A stretch of 64,000 bases of DNA from Amaurobius ferox. Lineage: Eukaryota > Arthropoda > Arachnida > Araneae > Amaurobiidae. The position numbers and the translations under genes are program-made. The notes beneath the pieces are model-generated. The model was not told the origin of the DNA, searched no databases, and saw nothing but the letters and a program-made list of their open reading frames with translations. Shown in pieces: positions 21,210 to 33,097 of this stretch (positions are counted from its first letter, which is position 1; each line of letters opens with the position of its first letter). The stretch spans positions 55,552,020 to 55,616,019 of the forward strand of contig OX578153.1 of assembly GCA_951213105.1 (NCBI GenBank). The letters are read 5' to 3'.

Positions 21210-21594
21210 ATTTTTAATTAAAAACTACTTAATATATTTTACTGAAATTTTTTTTATATATTTTATGGGATAATATGAATATTTCCTAAAAATTTCAAAG
21301 CAATTTGTGAATTTTAAATTTGCTTAAAAATGTTTGAAGAATTAGGTCCCATAGGGTTCATTGTATTTCATTTTTTCAATCCGGGTGCAATAAAAAACTA
21401 ATTGGGTGATATTATTTATTTATATTCCCATAGGTTCCACAGACCGTCTGAAAAACATACTAAAATTTCATTTTGATAAAATCATTTTTACGGCAGTTAT
21501 CGTGCTAACGGACAGATAGACAGACAGACAGACAGTCAGACAGACAGAATGAGCAAAGTCATAAACACTTTTCAACTATGTTGTAAAGTGTTAA
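21210..21594 (+). repeat. Interspersed repeat family B, copy 2
   Basis: Same series as 18990-19395 (TAGGTCCCATAGGGTTCA, ATATTCCCATAGGTTCCAC, ACGGCAGTTATCGTGCTAAC), with a longer (CAGA)n tract at about 21514-21549. Runs straight into family A. Confidence 0.65.
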
Positions 21595-22400
21595 AAAAAA
21601 CAAGAAACATCAATCATGCATAAGCATTGATTATGAAACACTTTCCAACTGAAATGCAATTTCATTTAAAAATCGCTAAAATGTGATACATTCAGTGGTT
21701 ATAACTTTTACATTATCTTAGTACTATAGAAATTTATTATACTTAAATATTTAAAACTGGATCGAAATATAAATCATCTGATTCTCTATGCAAAATCAAT
21801 GAATATTTCATTCATATAACTTGTATTCCAGACTCTAGAGCTAAATAATTTTGCGTGAAAAAAATTCAGCAATTCCTATATAACTCACCTTACAATCGCT
21901 TGAGATATTTGCATTCTGCATAAGTCAAAATTAGGCTTCGTTGTAGAAATAATAAAAGTTTAGGGATCATTTAAAATCACAACTATTGTAATTGCGTAGG
22001 CACGGAATTTAGATACACAGATAATATATGTGTGTGTCTGTATTCAAAGTATTGGAATCGTGCCGAAGATTGGAACTCGAATTTTCGAAGGATCTACACA
22101 TTTTGGGACGTCTAGAACACGAAAAAACTATTTTTAGGAGATGTCTGTGTGTGTAAGGGTGTGTCTGTGTGTGTTTCTGTGTGCCTGTGAGGATGTTGTA
22201 TCCACTCTAACTGAAAAACTTATGGGCCGAATTTCCTAAAATTTGGTAGACAAGTTTTTTGTGGGAAACCCTGATGTTCATTAGATTTTAGTACGATTCG
22301 TAATAAAAAAATCTGCCTTCTTTGCGAAATGGCCGGCAAATATTGCCTTTATCCACTCTAGCTAAAAACTAATGGACGGAATTTAACAAAATTTGGTATA
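21595..22400 (+). repeat. Interspersed repeat family A, copy 3 (3'-truncated)
   Basis: Matches copy 2 from AACAAGAAACATCAATCATGC to AATTTGGTATATAAAT, then ends. Non-coding. Confidence 0.65.
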
Positions 22401-23639
22401 TAAATACCTCAGAAATTTAATTTTCATTTTTGATATTAAGGACTTTTTCTTGGACTGGGTTTTTTAAACAATCTTTATAAATTTAAAATAAAAAAAGAAT
22501 GTTTAAGAGTTTTTCAATAAAATGTAACTGCATTTGGAAAGAAGTGTTTAAAGAAATGAATATCACAGCCAATAAAGAAATGGAAACAGTAGTTTCAATG
22601 ATTACAAATCTTTCTTTCCGATATCTAATTTCTCGAATTTTTCTTGGTTAGAAAATAATTACCTTTCTTTGACGGAGATTTACGATAGAAGTAAAGGAGG
22701 AATGCTCACTTCCTGGTCTTGCATGTGTGGGGGTGGGGGGTGGGGGGGTGGGGGGGCATTAGGAGACAGAAAGAGAACTGCGTTTTCACAACTTTCCCAC
22801 AAGAAACCGGCCACCGGTCAGATTACCAAAATCTCCACCTTCGCTTCTAGGAATGATCCACAGATTTGACGAATTCACACTAGAACGGTGCATTGTAGTA
22901 GTTCAAGAAAAGTATAAAAATGTGCCATTGCCGTAGATTGTTAATTTTTATACACAATTTTTTTTACAGAATCGTAATCTGCTTATTTTTAAATCTCTAA
23001 AATGAACATGTTCACAATTATCTGGAGATTCTGCAACACTTTCTTTTTTTCTTTTCTTTGACTTTTTCTTAAGTCTGTTTTAGCATGTATTTACAAATTA
23101 TCATTGCAGAAAATGATTTTAAATTATTTTTTATTTATATTTCAGTTTTTTTTTTTGTTATCATAAAGCCGCATATTATAAATAAATTATTTTGACAGAT
23201 AACATTTTGTTAATATTGTCAACAAGATATAGTTAACAATTGAGCAAATCACTACAGACTTCTATTAATTGTTAAACATTTTCTACTTCAAAAGCGCAAA
23301 ACTTCTTTTCCAGATGGGTCTTTTATCCTTTTTAAAATTCTATTTTGTATCATATATATATATACAGAATATATATATATATATAATAAATATATAATAT
23401 GAAAATACTGTTATTTAAAATTCAATAATAGAATAGAGAGCAGTTGTAACTTATTAAATCCTAACTTAAAAAATACCAACAACTTAAAAAGAAGGATAAA
23501 ATAGTGAATCATCAATCACGAAGAGAATAAAATGCATACACCATGTCTAGTCACCAAGCTAAATATATTCAACAAATATCAATGGTGAGAATTCGAAAAT
23601 TGAAAAACATAAAATAACCAAGCAATAAAGCTATTCACG
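22401..23639. other. Unannotated AT-rich region with a G-run cluster
   Basis: No gene is supported. A G-rich tract at 22727-22757 (GTGGGGGTGGGGGG then TGGGGGGGTGGGGGGG) has at least four G-runs and could fold as a G-quadruplex. A (TA)n tract lies near 23353-23384. Confidence 0.5.
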
Positions 23640-24880
23640 TGGAATACTATGCGTGTGACTATGTGTATAGTGTTTATGACTTTGTTCATTCTATCTGTCT
23701 GTCTGTCTGTCCGTTAGCACGATAACTGCCGTAAAAATGACTTAATCAAAATGTAAATTTAGTATGTTGTTCAGACGGTCTGTAGGACCTATGGGAATAT
23801 AAATGAATAATATCACCCAATTAGTTTTGAATTGCACCCGGGTTGAAAAAATGAAATACATTGAACCCTATGGGATCTAATTTCTCAAACATGTTTCAAG
23901 CGGATTTCAATATCACAAATTGCTTCGAAAATTTTAGGTAGTATTCAAAATATTCTATAAAATATATAAAAAAATTTCAGCAAAATATATTCAGTAGTTT
24001 TTTAAATAAAAATTTAAATAATAATTACACCTCTTATATAAAACGATCACGTGACCATGATAGGAAAAGATCACGTGACTCACTTCAAAATGAAATATGG
24101 CATCCATCTTGTCTTAAAATCGTGATTTTTAAAGTTCTTTTTAAATTCATATTGAGTGTTGTATTCGTCCTAAAACCGTTTTTTTTTTCTTAAATCCTGT
24201 GCATCTACATACTGAAACAACGTAATGACAATATATTTGTGTTCCAAATTTGATTATTTCTACAACGAAGCCTATTTTTAACTTATTTAAATGTAAACAG
24301 CAAAATATGTAGGATGAGTTGTATAAGTATTGCTGTATTTCTTTAACGCAAAAGTATTTAGCTCATGGAGTCTGCATAGCTGATATGAATGAAATATTCA
24401 TCGATTTTGCAGAGGACAATTTTTTTCGATTAAGTTTTAAGCATAAAGTTCAAATACTGATAGCTCCATGGTCTTAATTTTTAAATAAAACACATTATTA
24501 TAGTATTGTGATGAATGAAATGAATGGGAAAATGTTATGAATGAAATGCTGCTTTTATAGAGAGAGCCAGGCGTGTTATTTTTTTTATGACGTCATTTGA
24601 ATGAATGTCAGTTGTTTTCGATGAAATTTTCAAATATAATGATTTAATATAGTATTATGGTGATTTTAGAAATATTTCCGAGGAATGTATCGCGTTTTAG
24701 AGATGTTTAAACCAGGCAATTTATATTTCAATACCGTCATTTGAATGAAGTTCATTTTTTTCGATGAAGGTTTAAGTTTTCAAATTTAATAAATTAATGT
24801 AGTACTGTGATAAGTTTTAAAATATTATTTAGGAATGTATTGCATTTTAGAGATGTTTAAATAAAATTGCATTGAAGTTG
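23640..24880 (-). repeat. Interspersed repeats B then A in reverse orientation
   Basis: Read on the minus strand: family A start (CCAACTTCAATGCAATTTTA near 24878), AATGACGTCAT region, CATGGAGTCTGC, then the AAGATGGATGCCATATTT and GTCACGTGATC segment, and the family B end (ACAGACAGACAGACAG near 23700). A SINE has inserted at its upstream edge (24880). Confidence 0.6.
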
Positions 24881-25195
24881 GACGGTCGGGAAGTGCCACC
24901 CGATTTAGACCGGAACCCAGTGCAGGAGGCATCCACAGGGACCGTACCCTCCTTTCCCTGCCACCAACCTCTCGGAAGGACTTACGGCCCACATGTTTAA
25001 CGTGATCTTACTCCGCATGAACGCGGCGGCAGTTGTGGCAGCGTGCAAATCCAGCGCGCAAACCACCGGGTTACCGCACCCGAAAAGTGCTAACAGCACG
25101 CGGTGTTCCCAGGTGGTCACCCACCCAAGTACTAACCGCGCCCGATGCTGCTTGACTTCTGTGATCTAACGAGAACCGGTGTTTTCAGCACGGTA
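24880..25195 (-). mobile_element. SINE with 5S-rRNA-derived head, lacking its 3' tail
   Basis: On the minus strand a 5S-like head (25195 to 25089: TACCGTGCTGAAAACACCGG ... CACCGCGTGCTGTTAGC) runs into GGTTTGCGCGCTGGATTTGC and the common SINE body, ending GGTGGCACTTCCCGACCGTCC at 24880. The last 60 bases and (CAA)n tail found in the other copies are absent. Upstream of the head (25196-25285) is a non-5S stretch preceded by another TCCCGGCCGTCC, as if a second SINE unit lay head to tail. Confidence 0.8.
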
Positions 25196-25290
25196 GATCC
25201 TTTGACCGTGAACTATGGGGTGTCGAAAGCCTAGACCGCCCAACTCATCCTAGGACATGAGTAGCATTTTGGACGGCCGGGAATACAGGT
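25196..25290 (-). repeat. Possible upstream SINE unit or extended SINE head
   Basis: Reads (minus strand) TCCCGGCCGTCC, then CCTAGGATGAGTTGGGCGG and GGCTTTCGACACCCC before joining the 5S-like head. The first motif equals the SINE 3' region; the second part has weak tRNA box-A/box-B character. Dimer or extended head cannot be separated from one copy. Confidence 0.4.
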
Positions 25291-25829
25291 GGCTAAAATT
25301 TAATTATATGAGTGAATTGATCGATACTGGGGTAATTTTTCGAAGATGTTAATTGTTTTAATGAAACACTTATGACTGAATGGGTAAAAACTCTGATGTG
25401 GGCAACACATGACTTTCCTTATATAATGTAATGAATTTACTAATTTAACAGTAAAAAAATAGGCTTTTCTTATAGTAGATACTTATATTCTTTCCAAGAT
25501 ATTGAATTTTCGACAATTATTCGTAATTTTCATTGATTTAGCTTCATTTTCATCCATTTGGCGAGATTTTCGTTAATTTGGAAACATTTCAAAAAGTCGA
25601 CATGGCTTTCAACATGGCTTTAATTACGTGTTAATGACAAAATAGTGTTTTGTAAATGATGGAGGTAGGAAACTGTATTTAAACCACATAAATTCATAGA
25701 AATACACCAAATGATCTTCTGACGATCTCATTTCAAATCATGAATACGGCTAAACGTGCAAATGATTAAGGTTTATAGGTTTCACTAAGCATTTTTTCTT
25801 CTTATGCATAGCAATAAAGACCACTCTTA
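25291..25829. repeat. Fragment related to the 2.63-kb duplicated unit (minus strand) plus spacer
   Basis: 25390-25600 is the reverse complement of the start of the duplicated unit (ATATTCTTTCCAAGATATTG and the CATGTGCTGTCCACATCAGA region, diverged), so that unit is itself an interspersed repeat. The rest is AT-rich with no gene. Confidence 0.55.
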
Positions 25830-26500
25830 GGGAACTAGAATATTTCTCCAAGAAGACTAAGACCCTAAAATCTTAATAATTGAATAAAATTTAACAAATT
25901 GTACGGTGCTTAACGCATTTTCGTGAAATTATTCGATATTTAAATGAAATTTAGCAAATTACTCCACACTTTGTACATCCCGGCCGTCCAAACAGTTACC
26001 TTACACCTTTCTAGTAGGTCGGACGGTCTGGGTTTCAACACTTTGTACATGTTTGAGGGATACGAGGTACATTTTCAATGTTACATGAACCCTAAGATTA
26101 CTTTACCATTCAAAATTATGATATTTGAATGAAATTTAGCAAATTGCACAATACTTAGTGGATGATTGACGAATTAGAGGTACTTTTTTTAGTGTTACAG
26201 GGGATATAAGACTCATTTTTCTTATAAAATTATGATATTTAAATTAAATTTACCAAATTGCGTGATTCTTAGCGAATGTATGGAGAGCTAGGGATATGTT
26301 TTTAATGTTACAGGGGGTCTAAGACCCTAAATTTCATTATTTTAGCAAACTGTCTGCTATTTCATAGATGATTTTCGAATAAAAGGTATGTTTTTATTGT
26401 TAGAGGAAAGTGTAATACCCTTAAATCGATAAATTTTAAAACTGTCACGAATTTTAGGGGAATAGAATGACACTTAGCGATTATTTTTAAGGATATACGA
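25830..26500 (+). repeat. Degenerate minisatellite, about 111-119 bp period
   Basis: About five units share AAATTATGATATTTGAATGA, AATTTAGCAAATTGC, CTTAGYG, ATGTTACAGGGG and TAAGACCCTAAA. A 59-bp SINE fragment with its target duplication (25966-26050) interrupts one unit. Non-coding; the frame at 25944-26132 is a shadow. Confidence 0.65.
25979..26037 (+). mobile_element. 5'-truncated SINE, 3' end only, with 13-bp target duplication
   Basis: CCCGGCCGTCCAAACAGTTA through GGTCGGACGGTCTGGGTTTC matches the 3' 60 bases of the SINE copies at 12636 and 53779. It is flanked by ACACTTTGTACAT at 25966-25978 and 26038-26050. A clear example of target-primed insertion with severe 5' truncation. Confidence 0.88.
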
Positions 26501-27479
26501 TTGTTAACATGGAATTTAAATGAAAGAGTAACCCTCTAGGGAAAATGCAGTATATTCTAATAACATTAAAATGCGAAAGATACATAATTACCACTTTAAA
26601 AGAAACGTGTAATGAGTGTCATATCTCATTGCGAGATATTGTTGACATACAAATAGGAATGTCGTGATTGTCTGTTGGGCACCATAAAACCATTCAATTC
26701 TTAACGAACATAGGCAGATCCCCAATGGATCTGATTTTTTTATTAATTATCTGATTAGGGATATCTGATGTTTTTTTTTCAATGGGGAATAAATTATAGA
26801 ATTTTTATCATTGCACTTAAATAAATGTATATCAAATGCTAACCATCATAAAGAGGAAAGAATGGGCACATTTGAATGAGCCTATTTAAACAAAGTGTGG
26901 AAAGTGACAGGACGAAACTGAGATCTACGACAAAATTTTACGCTTCTTACAGAATGAATCCCAACTTTGTAGAATTTTAGGAAACCAGGGTCGAATTTTC
27001 ATTGATTTTTAGAGTCTCAAACCCCACATTCTTTATGAATCTTCATACATTTCAGAGAATGGAACATAACTTAACATTTCTTAATGAATAAAGGTATATA
27101 ACTTCAGAATTTTAGCATTGAACATAAATTTTATGAATTGAACTCTGTAACGTGAAAATATCTTTCATTACGAAACTCACACTGTAGACATTTGATATGA
27201 CTCGAATAAATTTATTTTTAATTTTTTTATATATATTTTATTTTAAAAAGCGTGATTACTAAATGCAATACATTTGAATGTATTGATACGTAACCCACAA
27301 GCACATACCATTTTTAAATAGCACAAGTTAAAAATGAGTCGATAAATAAAATAAGGACTTCAGTTTGAAAGATAAAATTAAGCATGTAATGAATCTATTC
27401 GTCATAAAATACACATTAACCATTATTTGTTGTACATTTAAACAAATAACTTAAAATAATTTTCTTATTGCAGATCCAT
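26501..27479. other. Unannotated AT-rich region
   Basis: No gene, RNA or clear repeat recognised. Any continuation of the R1-like LINE (its reverse transcriptase) would lie here but I see none. Confidence 0.5.
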
Positions 27480-28620
27480 AGTCCTCTAATTTGAATGACT
27501 CGAAAAAATTTCTAATAAGTTTTTTAAGTGAAAATTTGAAGTGGGTGCCGAATTTTAAATTACAATTATTGCAGAAAGTTTCCCAGGAATCTAATTTGGT
27601 CTTGTTGATCATAAGTTTATATTTAGCTTTATTGAGATTATATTTGGATTTGCCTCCGTGAAATCGTTCAGAGATGCAGAGTTCTTGACAAGAGCTTTGA
27701 TTCTACTAGATAAGGCGGTTAAAAAATTCTTAAATTTTGCGAGGTTTTTTGACCGCCAAGAAAATCAAATATGATTAACTTTTTTCTTTTTTCGAATAAA
27801 TTTAAAAGCACAGCTCTGAACATTACTAAGAAAATTAACAAGAAATTCATTTAAGGAGGAGCAATTGTCAACTTTAGAAAGAAAAGAATAAAAATAATTA
27901 AAATTGGATTTGAAATTATAAATGAATTTACCAGTGCTAAAAACATATTTTAAAAAGAAAGTATTGTCAGAAGGGGTCAAAAGAGAGGGATATTTTGACA
28001 AATTTATGATCACTGAAAGATTCCCTGTCAAGAACAGTCCAATCCTGAATGAAATCATAGAATCCAAAACTGACTAAAGTAAGATCAGGAAAACCCTTAC
28101 CAGAGTGAAAGACGAAAATGGGACCAGCCGCAGAGTTATTGCAAACAATGAAATTATTAGCTAAACAAAAATTAATAAAGTAGATACCTCTTTCATCATT
28201 GAAATTGTATCCCCACATCTGAACCCTAGTGTGAAAATCACCAAGAGTTAAATAGTTAGAGGAAAGGAAATTAAAAGAGGAAAATTCAGAAATATTAATG
28301 GAGATATCATCATTAGGGGGGAAATAAATACTAGAGAGAAGAAATCAATATTATTTGGAAGGATAGTTTCGACAAAAACGGAAGAAAGGGTTTTATATTT
28401 AAAATTAACATTGAGAAGAGGGTTGCAAATAATAATGGAGGATTTATTGGGAATTGAACAATATTAAATAAAGCCAAAAGGGGATCCAAAATTTTGTCTT
28501 TAATTGTATGGGGTTCCTGAATACTCATAAAGTATATTGAGAGATCTATTGCGGTTTGCAAAGCATAATTACAGGCTGAAAGAGAAGTATTGGTATTGAT
28601 CTGGAGACCTGAGATGACCA
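27480..28620 (-). pseudogene. R1-like LINE ORF2: AP endonuclease and linker, no reverse transcriptase
   Basis: On the minus strand the N-terminal piece (LQINTNTSLSACNYALQTA ... FMSIQEPHTI, 28621-28500) matches the start of R1/Jockey AP-endonucleases (LQINLxRxxAA ... IQEP). A later piece (28218-27967) ends the domain with DWTVLDRESFSDHKFVKISL, giving the SDH motif. Then a basic linker, with INKTKLDSWE-type sequence in a shifted frame, reaches about 27480. Several stops and shifts split it. The nuclease would nick target DNA to prime insertion. The reverse transcriptase that should follow is missing, so this copy ends by deletion or rearrangement, not by the usual 5' truncation. Confidence 0.75.
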
Positions 28621-28779
28621 TGGAGACTAGTGCTTAGGAAGAGGAAAAAGTCACTGGTCCTTTTGCAAAAATAAAATTTTTTTAAGAGAAGAAGCATAAA
28701 CAGGGAAAGATTTGTGGTCAATGTCACAGTGATCTGTTTTAAGATTAGCATCTGGGTGATGATAATTATAATCACCACA

Positions 28780-30135
28780 ATTTATACGTGATTTAATGGT
28801 TTAAGTACATGTTGCTGTAGAATGCTTTTTCCCACATTTACCATAGAAAGTAAACCTGTGTGAGCAAAAATTTGATGTGTGATCAAACTCTTGACAGTTG
28901 TAACAGATTTGTAAGGATATAAATTTCTGAAATAGTAAACTATAAAAGTGGATAAAAATTCTTTTATTCTCTACCATATTATTAGCCAGTAGGTACAGAA
29001 GAAGTATGACCCAGTTCACGTTTCCTTTTTTATTTTTAAAGTTACTCAGTACTTTAATTTCGAAGGGTTGATCAGATTAAACATTGTAGGATATCATATG
29101 TTCCACATCATTTTCTTGGTAGGAGGAGGGTAAGTTGAATAAAATAACAGCCATAGTTCGAGGATTAGGTTTGACAATTTGAAAATTTTGAGTGAGATTG
29201 GTTTTTTGAAGGTTGGTAATAACCTCTTCAGGATTTCCATTTTTACAAGTCAGTTTGATATTACCGTTAGGTAATGAACGGACAGAGGTTATCAACTCTT
29301 CTTTAGGGCATGGAATGGAAGATATATTATTTCTGATCTCTGAAGTATTCTTGGTTTTGTCAAAGCTTTCAAGAAGTATAGTTGAGAAAAGTGGTTTAGA
29401 AGGGATGGTTGAAGAACTTGTAGCAGAGTTCGAAGATAAATTCGTAAGTGATTTGATTTCGGTGATAGAATCTTGAGTAAATTTTTGAATTTCTTGATTT
29501 CATTATTGATAGTTTTTAGAAAGTTTTCATGGAATGAATAGACATATTTTTTAAGTTTGTCCAGGTTCAGTGACTAAATTAATTGCAGATCTGATCAAGT
29601 TAGGTAAAGAAGCAAATGTATCAGCTTTGACATCATTTTTTTATGTAATCATGAGAGAATTAGGAGTAGAAGACTGAAGTAGAGTTTCATATTCATATTC
29701 CAGGCAGCTGAATTGGATGAGTTCAAAATGATCATTAAAATATTTATGATGATGAGGTTTTAGTCTGAGAGTTTTGTGGATATATTTTTTAGGTTTGACA
29801 GGAAGATCAACTGATTTTACTAGTTTACATTTATAAACTTTTGGTTGAATAAATTCTTCATCAACGTTTCATATCAAGTGATCTTTAGAATGTGTGGAGT
29901 AGAAATTTTCATCACAGTCTTTGATAGAGTCAGGTTTGCAGTGGCTAGTAGATTCATTGCAAGAAGAATTGGAAGAATGATGATCGGAAAAATGTGAAGA
30001 GGATGGTAAACAATCTTTAAGGTTGACGGTTAATAAGTAATCAGTGGAAGGCTTGGAAGAGACGGGTTTCATCAAGTCATTAAGTTTCTTTAAGTTAAAA
30101 AGTTCCCCAAGAGATTTGGAGTAATATTTGTTCAT
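28780..30135 (-). pseudogene. R1-like LINE ORF1 (gag-like) with two CCHC knuckles
   Basis: A gag-like RNA-binding protein read on the minus strand from the ATG at 30135 (MNKYYSKSLGELFNLKKL) through a Ser/His-rich region, a divergent central part and an RRM-like or gag domain (NGNIKLTCKNGNPEEVI ... MAVILFNLP, 29295-29077). It ends in two zinc knuckles near 28900-28810: CYNCQEFDHTSNFC (C-x2-C-x4-H-x4-C) and KCGKKHSTATC. This order is characteristic of R1/Jockey ORF1. Stops and shifts are frequent. ORF2 follows 160 bases downstream on the same strand, as expected. Confidence 0.7.
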
Positions 30136-31679
30136 GTTGAAAAGTTTGAAACGTTCACTATGGTGTCACAATATTATAAAATATATGTTGCAAAAAGTTC
30201 ATTCCAATAATGGATTCAATAAAAATGAAAAATTTAAAAAAACACGTCCAGTTTTGTTATACATAAAAAATATTATGCAATAAAAGTTTTAAGATATAAT
30301 AATAATTAAGTTTTAAAAGAGCCAGTGACATTTTCTTAAATAATAAAAAAAACATAGTTTGAAATTAAGAAGCTTTAAATATACAATAAACATTAGACAG
30401 ATATGAGTTAAGCAACGTTAAATAAATCAATTATGATAGAATAGCAATAACAGATAATACAAAAGACATTTTTTGATATTTAGGGATTATTTAGCAATTT
30501 TAATAAGGGCATAATACATTTTTTGACTAAAAGTGATAACAGTAACATAAGTGGGAATCAGATAGGAAATATTGCAAATAAGAACAGAAAACATATCTTA
30601 AGCAAATATAAATATAAATAATAACATTAATATTGAAAATTTCATATTTTTAAAGTTATTTTAATGAAAAGTGTTTTGTGAAAAACCAAAAGATCAGGGC
30701 ATCAAATTTCAATAGAGACGTCTAACAATGGTATAAATAGTTTTCAAAGATGAAAACGGAGATAAATTAAAAAAAACGACAAATCACCCAACTGAAGAAC
30801 AAGAACTAGGCACGAAATTGAAGACCTCGAGAGAGCACATTGAATTAAAAAAACTAAAACATTAAACTAAAAATAACGGGTATGAAAGAAATAATCGCGC
30901 ACAAAACTATAAGTCAACATAATCTGGTATGCTGGATGTGCGGAAGGGGGGGGGTGCTGTCTGTTTTCACCCCTTAACAAATTTGGTGACATTTTTAAGT
31001 TTCGATAAATGAATGGGAAAAAGATGCCAAATTAAAGAAAATGATGCCAAATTGTTAATATTTGAAATCAAAATGTTGATAACTGGATTTTTATTTTAAA
31101 TTTTATGAATGGATTGTAATTCAAAATTTTTGATAAACGGATGCTATATTAAATATGTTTCATTAACTAAGTCTGAAAAATAAAAATAAAAATGATAGTT
31201 TTTGTTACAGAGTTTTTAATTTCGTATTATAAATAAACGTCTTAAAAAGGGCTTCTTAAAAGTGCTTAAAAGTGTATATCTAGAAGATATATCTTATAGA
31301 ATTTTCGTAATAGGATTTCCATGTTTTTGTCAAACTACATAGCTAAACATATTTCGAAGGATCAACCCCATGTGCCAAAAAATGTGCCTTGGCTTTTTCT
31401 ATATGAATTTTCGCATTTTTTTCTTTTGTATTTTTGAAGTTAAAATTTTATTTTTGGCCCATTTACCTTCAAAATCTAACCTTTCATTTTGCAGCAAACG
31501 CTGTTGCCATTTCGAAAGGACACTCTGTTGCAAAAAAAATATATTCATTCTTAAGAAATTGAGCTAAAACTGCAAACCTCAGCATGTATGTATCGTTTGA
31601 GGAGCTGTGAAAATGATTAGAATTTGGGAGAAAATAAACGTTTTATTAAGAAATGGTGGCAACAAGAATATAACATATT
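30136..31679. other. Unannotated AT-rich region
   Basis: The first part may be the 5' leader of the LINE. The rest shows no gene; a G-run near 30949-30956 and short frames only. Confidence 0.5.
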
Positions 31680-32266
31680 AGTAACTGTTAAGTCCGCCTC
31701 TGGATATGCAAGTCGATATTCGTTGCAGCATAGAGACCATTAAGCTGTTTATTGCCGTCCGAGAATGTCCAAGACGTCTTCTGTTGACGATAGGTCTGGG
31801 GACCTGGATGGCCATGGCATGGTATTAAATACTGGAAGACATTATTGAGAAAGTCGTACAATATGAGGACGAGCGTTGTCTTATTGGTAAATGGAACCTG
31901 GGTGACTTGAGAATAGGCAGAACAATCGACTGCAGAATATCGTCAAAGCACAAGCAAAACGTCAGATTGGCTTGAAATACAACTAGAAGAGATCTATCCC
32001 ATCAGATGGCTGCTCAGACTGTCACACCATGCGTGATGGTCGTGGGCCGCTCAACAACAAATTCAGGATCGGAACACTGTCCAGTCCTTTTCAGGAAACG
32101 TACGCGCAGCCAACAACACTGGTCGAGTTCGACACCAATCAAGACGGTATTGGGTATGTAGAAAGGTCAGTGGTAGGATCATTAATGGACGTCGACACCT
32201 AATCCCAAATTCTACCAGTAGTTTGTGAATAGTATCCCTTGATACAGGATGCATGGAGGATGGCAA
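31680..32266 (-). pseudogene. Tc1-like transposase, degenerate
   Basis: On the minus strand the piece 32266-32063 reads VSRDTIHKLLVEFGIRCRRP ... DWCRTRPVL ... FPEKDWTVFRS, the end of the DNA-binding part and the first catalytic region of a Tc1-type DDE transposase. Further on (about 31900-31770), in other frames, are DNARPHIV and WPSRSPDLSSTEDV, the second Asp and the SPDL-x-x-x-E regions. At least three shifts and several stops make it inactive. No terminal inverted repeats were found in the flanks by eye. The enzyme family would cut and paste DNA at TA sites. Confidence 0.75.
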
Positions 32267-32415
32267 ATACCTTCGAATGTCCGATAGGGGGATGGGGGGA
32301 AAAAATCAAATTTTGAAAAAGGTAAAGTAATAGTGCGGAAAAGTTGCCTTTCGTATATATTATTTACCATGTATATGCATTTTTATAGCAAACAATATCT
32401 AGAGGTTGATTTTTT
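32267..32415. other. Spacer
   Basis: Nothing recognised. Confidence 0.4.
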
Positions 32416-33097
32416 TTAAGTAGAAGCCATGGAAATGTCATCGTTTATCTCCATTTCCGATAAACCAGAACTTGATTCGAAGAACACTGGTGCTGTACTT
32501 TCAGTTATTTTAGCAACTTGAGAAAGTCGAGCATTTTCTTGTGCTTTTCGTTCGAACTTCCGTCTGAGTATCTTTGTTGCTGTTGTCAACAGTACTGATG
32601 ACCAATTTTCTAAGAGTTCTTTGGTCATGAAAAGACACTTGTTCTTCAGCAGGAACCTTACGAGACTTTTCACAACAGAAAAAGGAAATTTCACATTTAT
32701 AGGCCGAATTATCGAACAATATTAGTTTAGCTTGATCTCTGAATGCTTGGAACTTAGCATGCTAATGTTCACTGATTTGTTTCCCTTTAATTGATTTTAA
32801 CAGCCCTTTATACTTGGTATGGTATGAATGAATGTGTTGAAGAACTCGCACGCAGGTTTCTATGAGTATTAAAGATTTCGTCCACAGTTCTTCTATCTCG
32901 GAAGCTACTACTTCTGAGACTTCAGTTACGGTCGGTTCTTTCGTCATCTCATCTGGCTTTAAATCGTGCCTCACGTGTAAATAATACTTTATCATGTCCT
33001 TATACGTGACCAAAATAATCTTACTAAACTCCTTCGGTGCTCCAATCACAAGGCACTTTAATCCAGTTCTTATTTTAACTTTGCTAGTGGTAGCCAT
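32416..33097 (-). pseudogene. Unclassified arthropod repeat-family protein, N-terminal part (broken)
   Basis: The minus-strand frame from 33097 (MATTSKVKIRTGLKCLVIGA ... LVTYKDMIKYY ... EIEELWTKSLILI) resembles the N-terminal part of a protein found in many copies in arthropod genomes, in which a short helical region precedes a Cys-rich block. That block appears here in another frame at 32719-32650 (LFDNSAYKCEISFFCCEKS ... VSFHDQRTLRK), with several Cys and a DQRT motif. The pieces need at least two shifts. It is probably TE-derived rather than a host gene, but I cannot name the element. It lies between Tc1-like and hAT-like relics. Confidence 0.4.

Noticed and set aside
25089..25195. Functional 5S rRNA gene
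   Set aside because: No terminator after the 3' end, diverged 5' end, and the segment runs straight into SINE body; it is a SINE head. The same applies to 53781-53898.
29213..29476. 87-codon plus-strand frame
   Set aside because: Antisense to the R1-like ORF1, whose motifs read on the minus strand.
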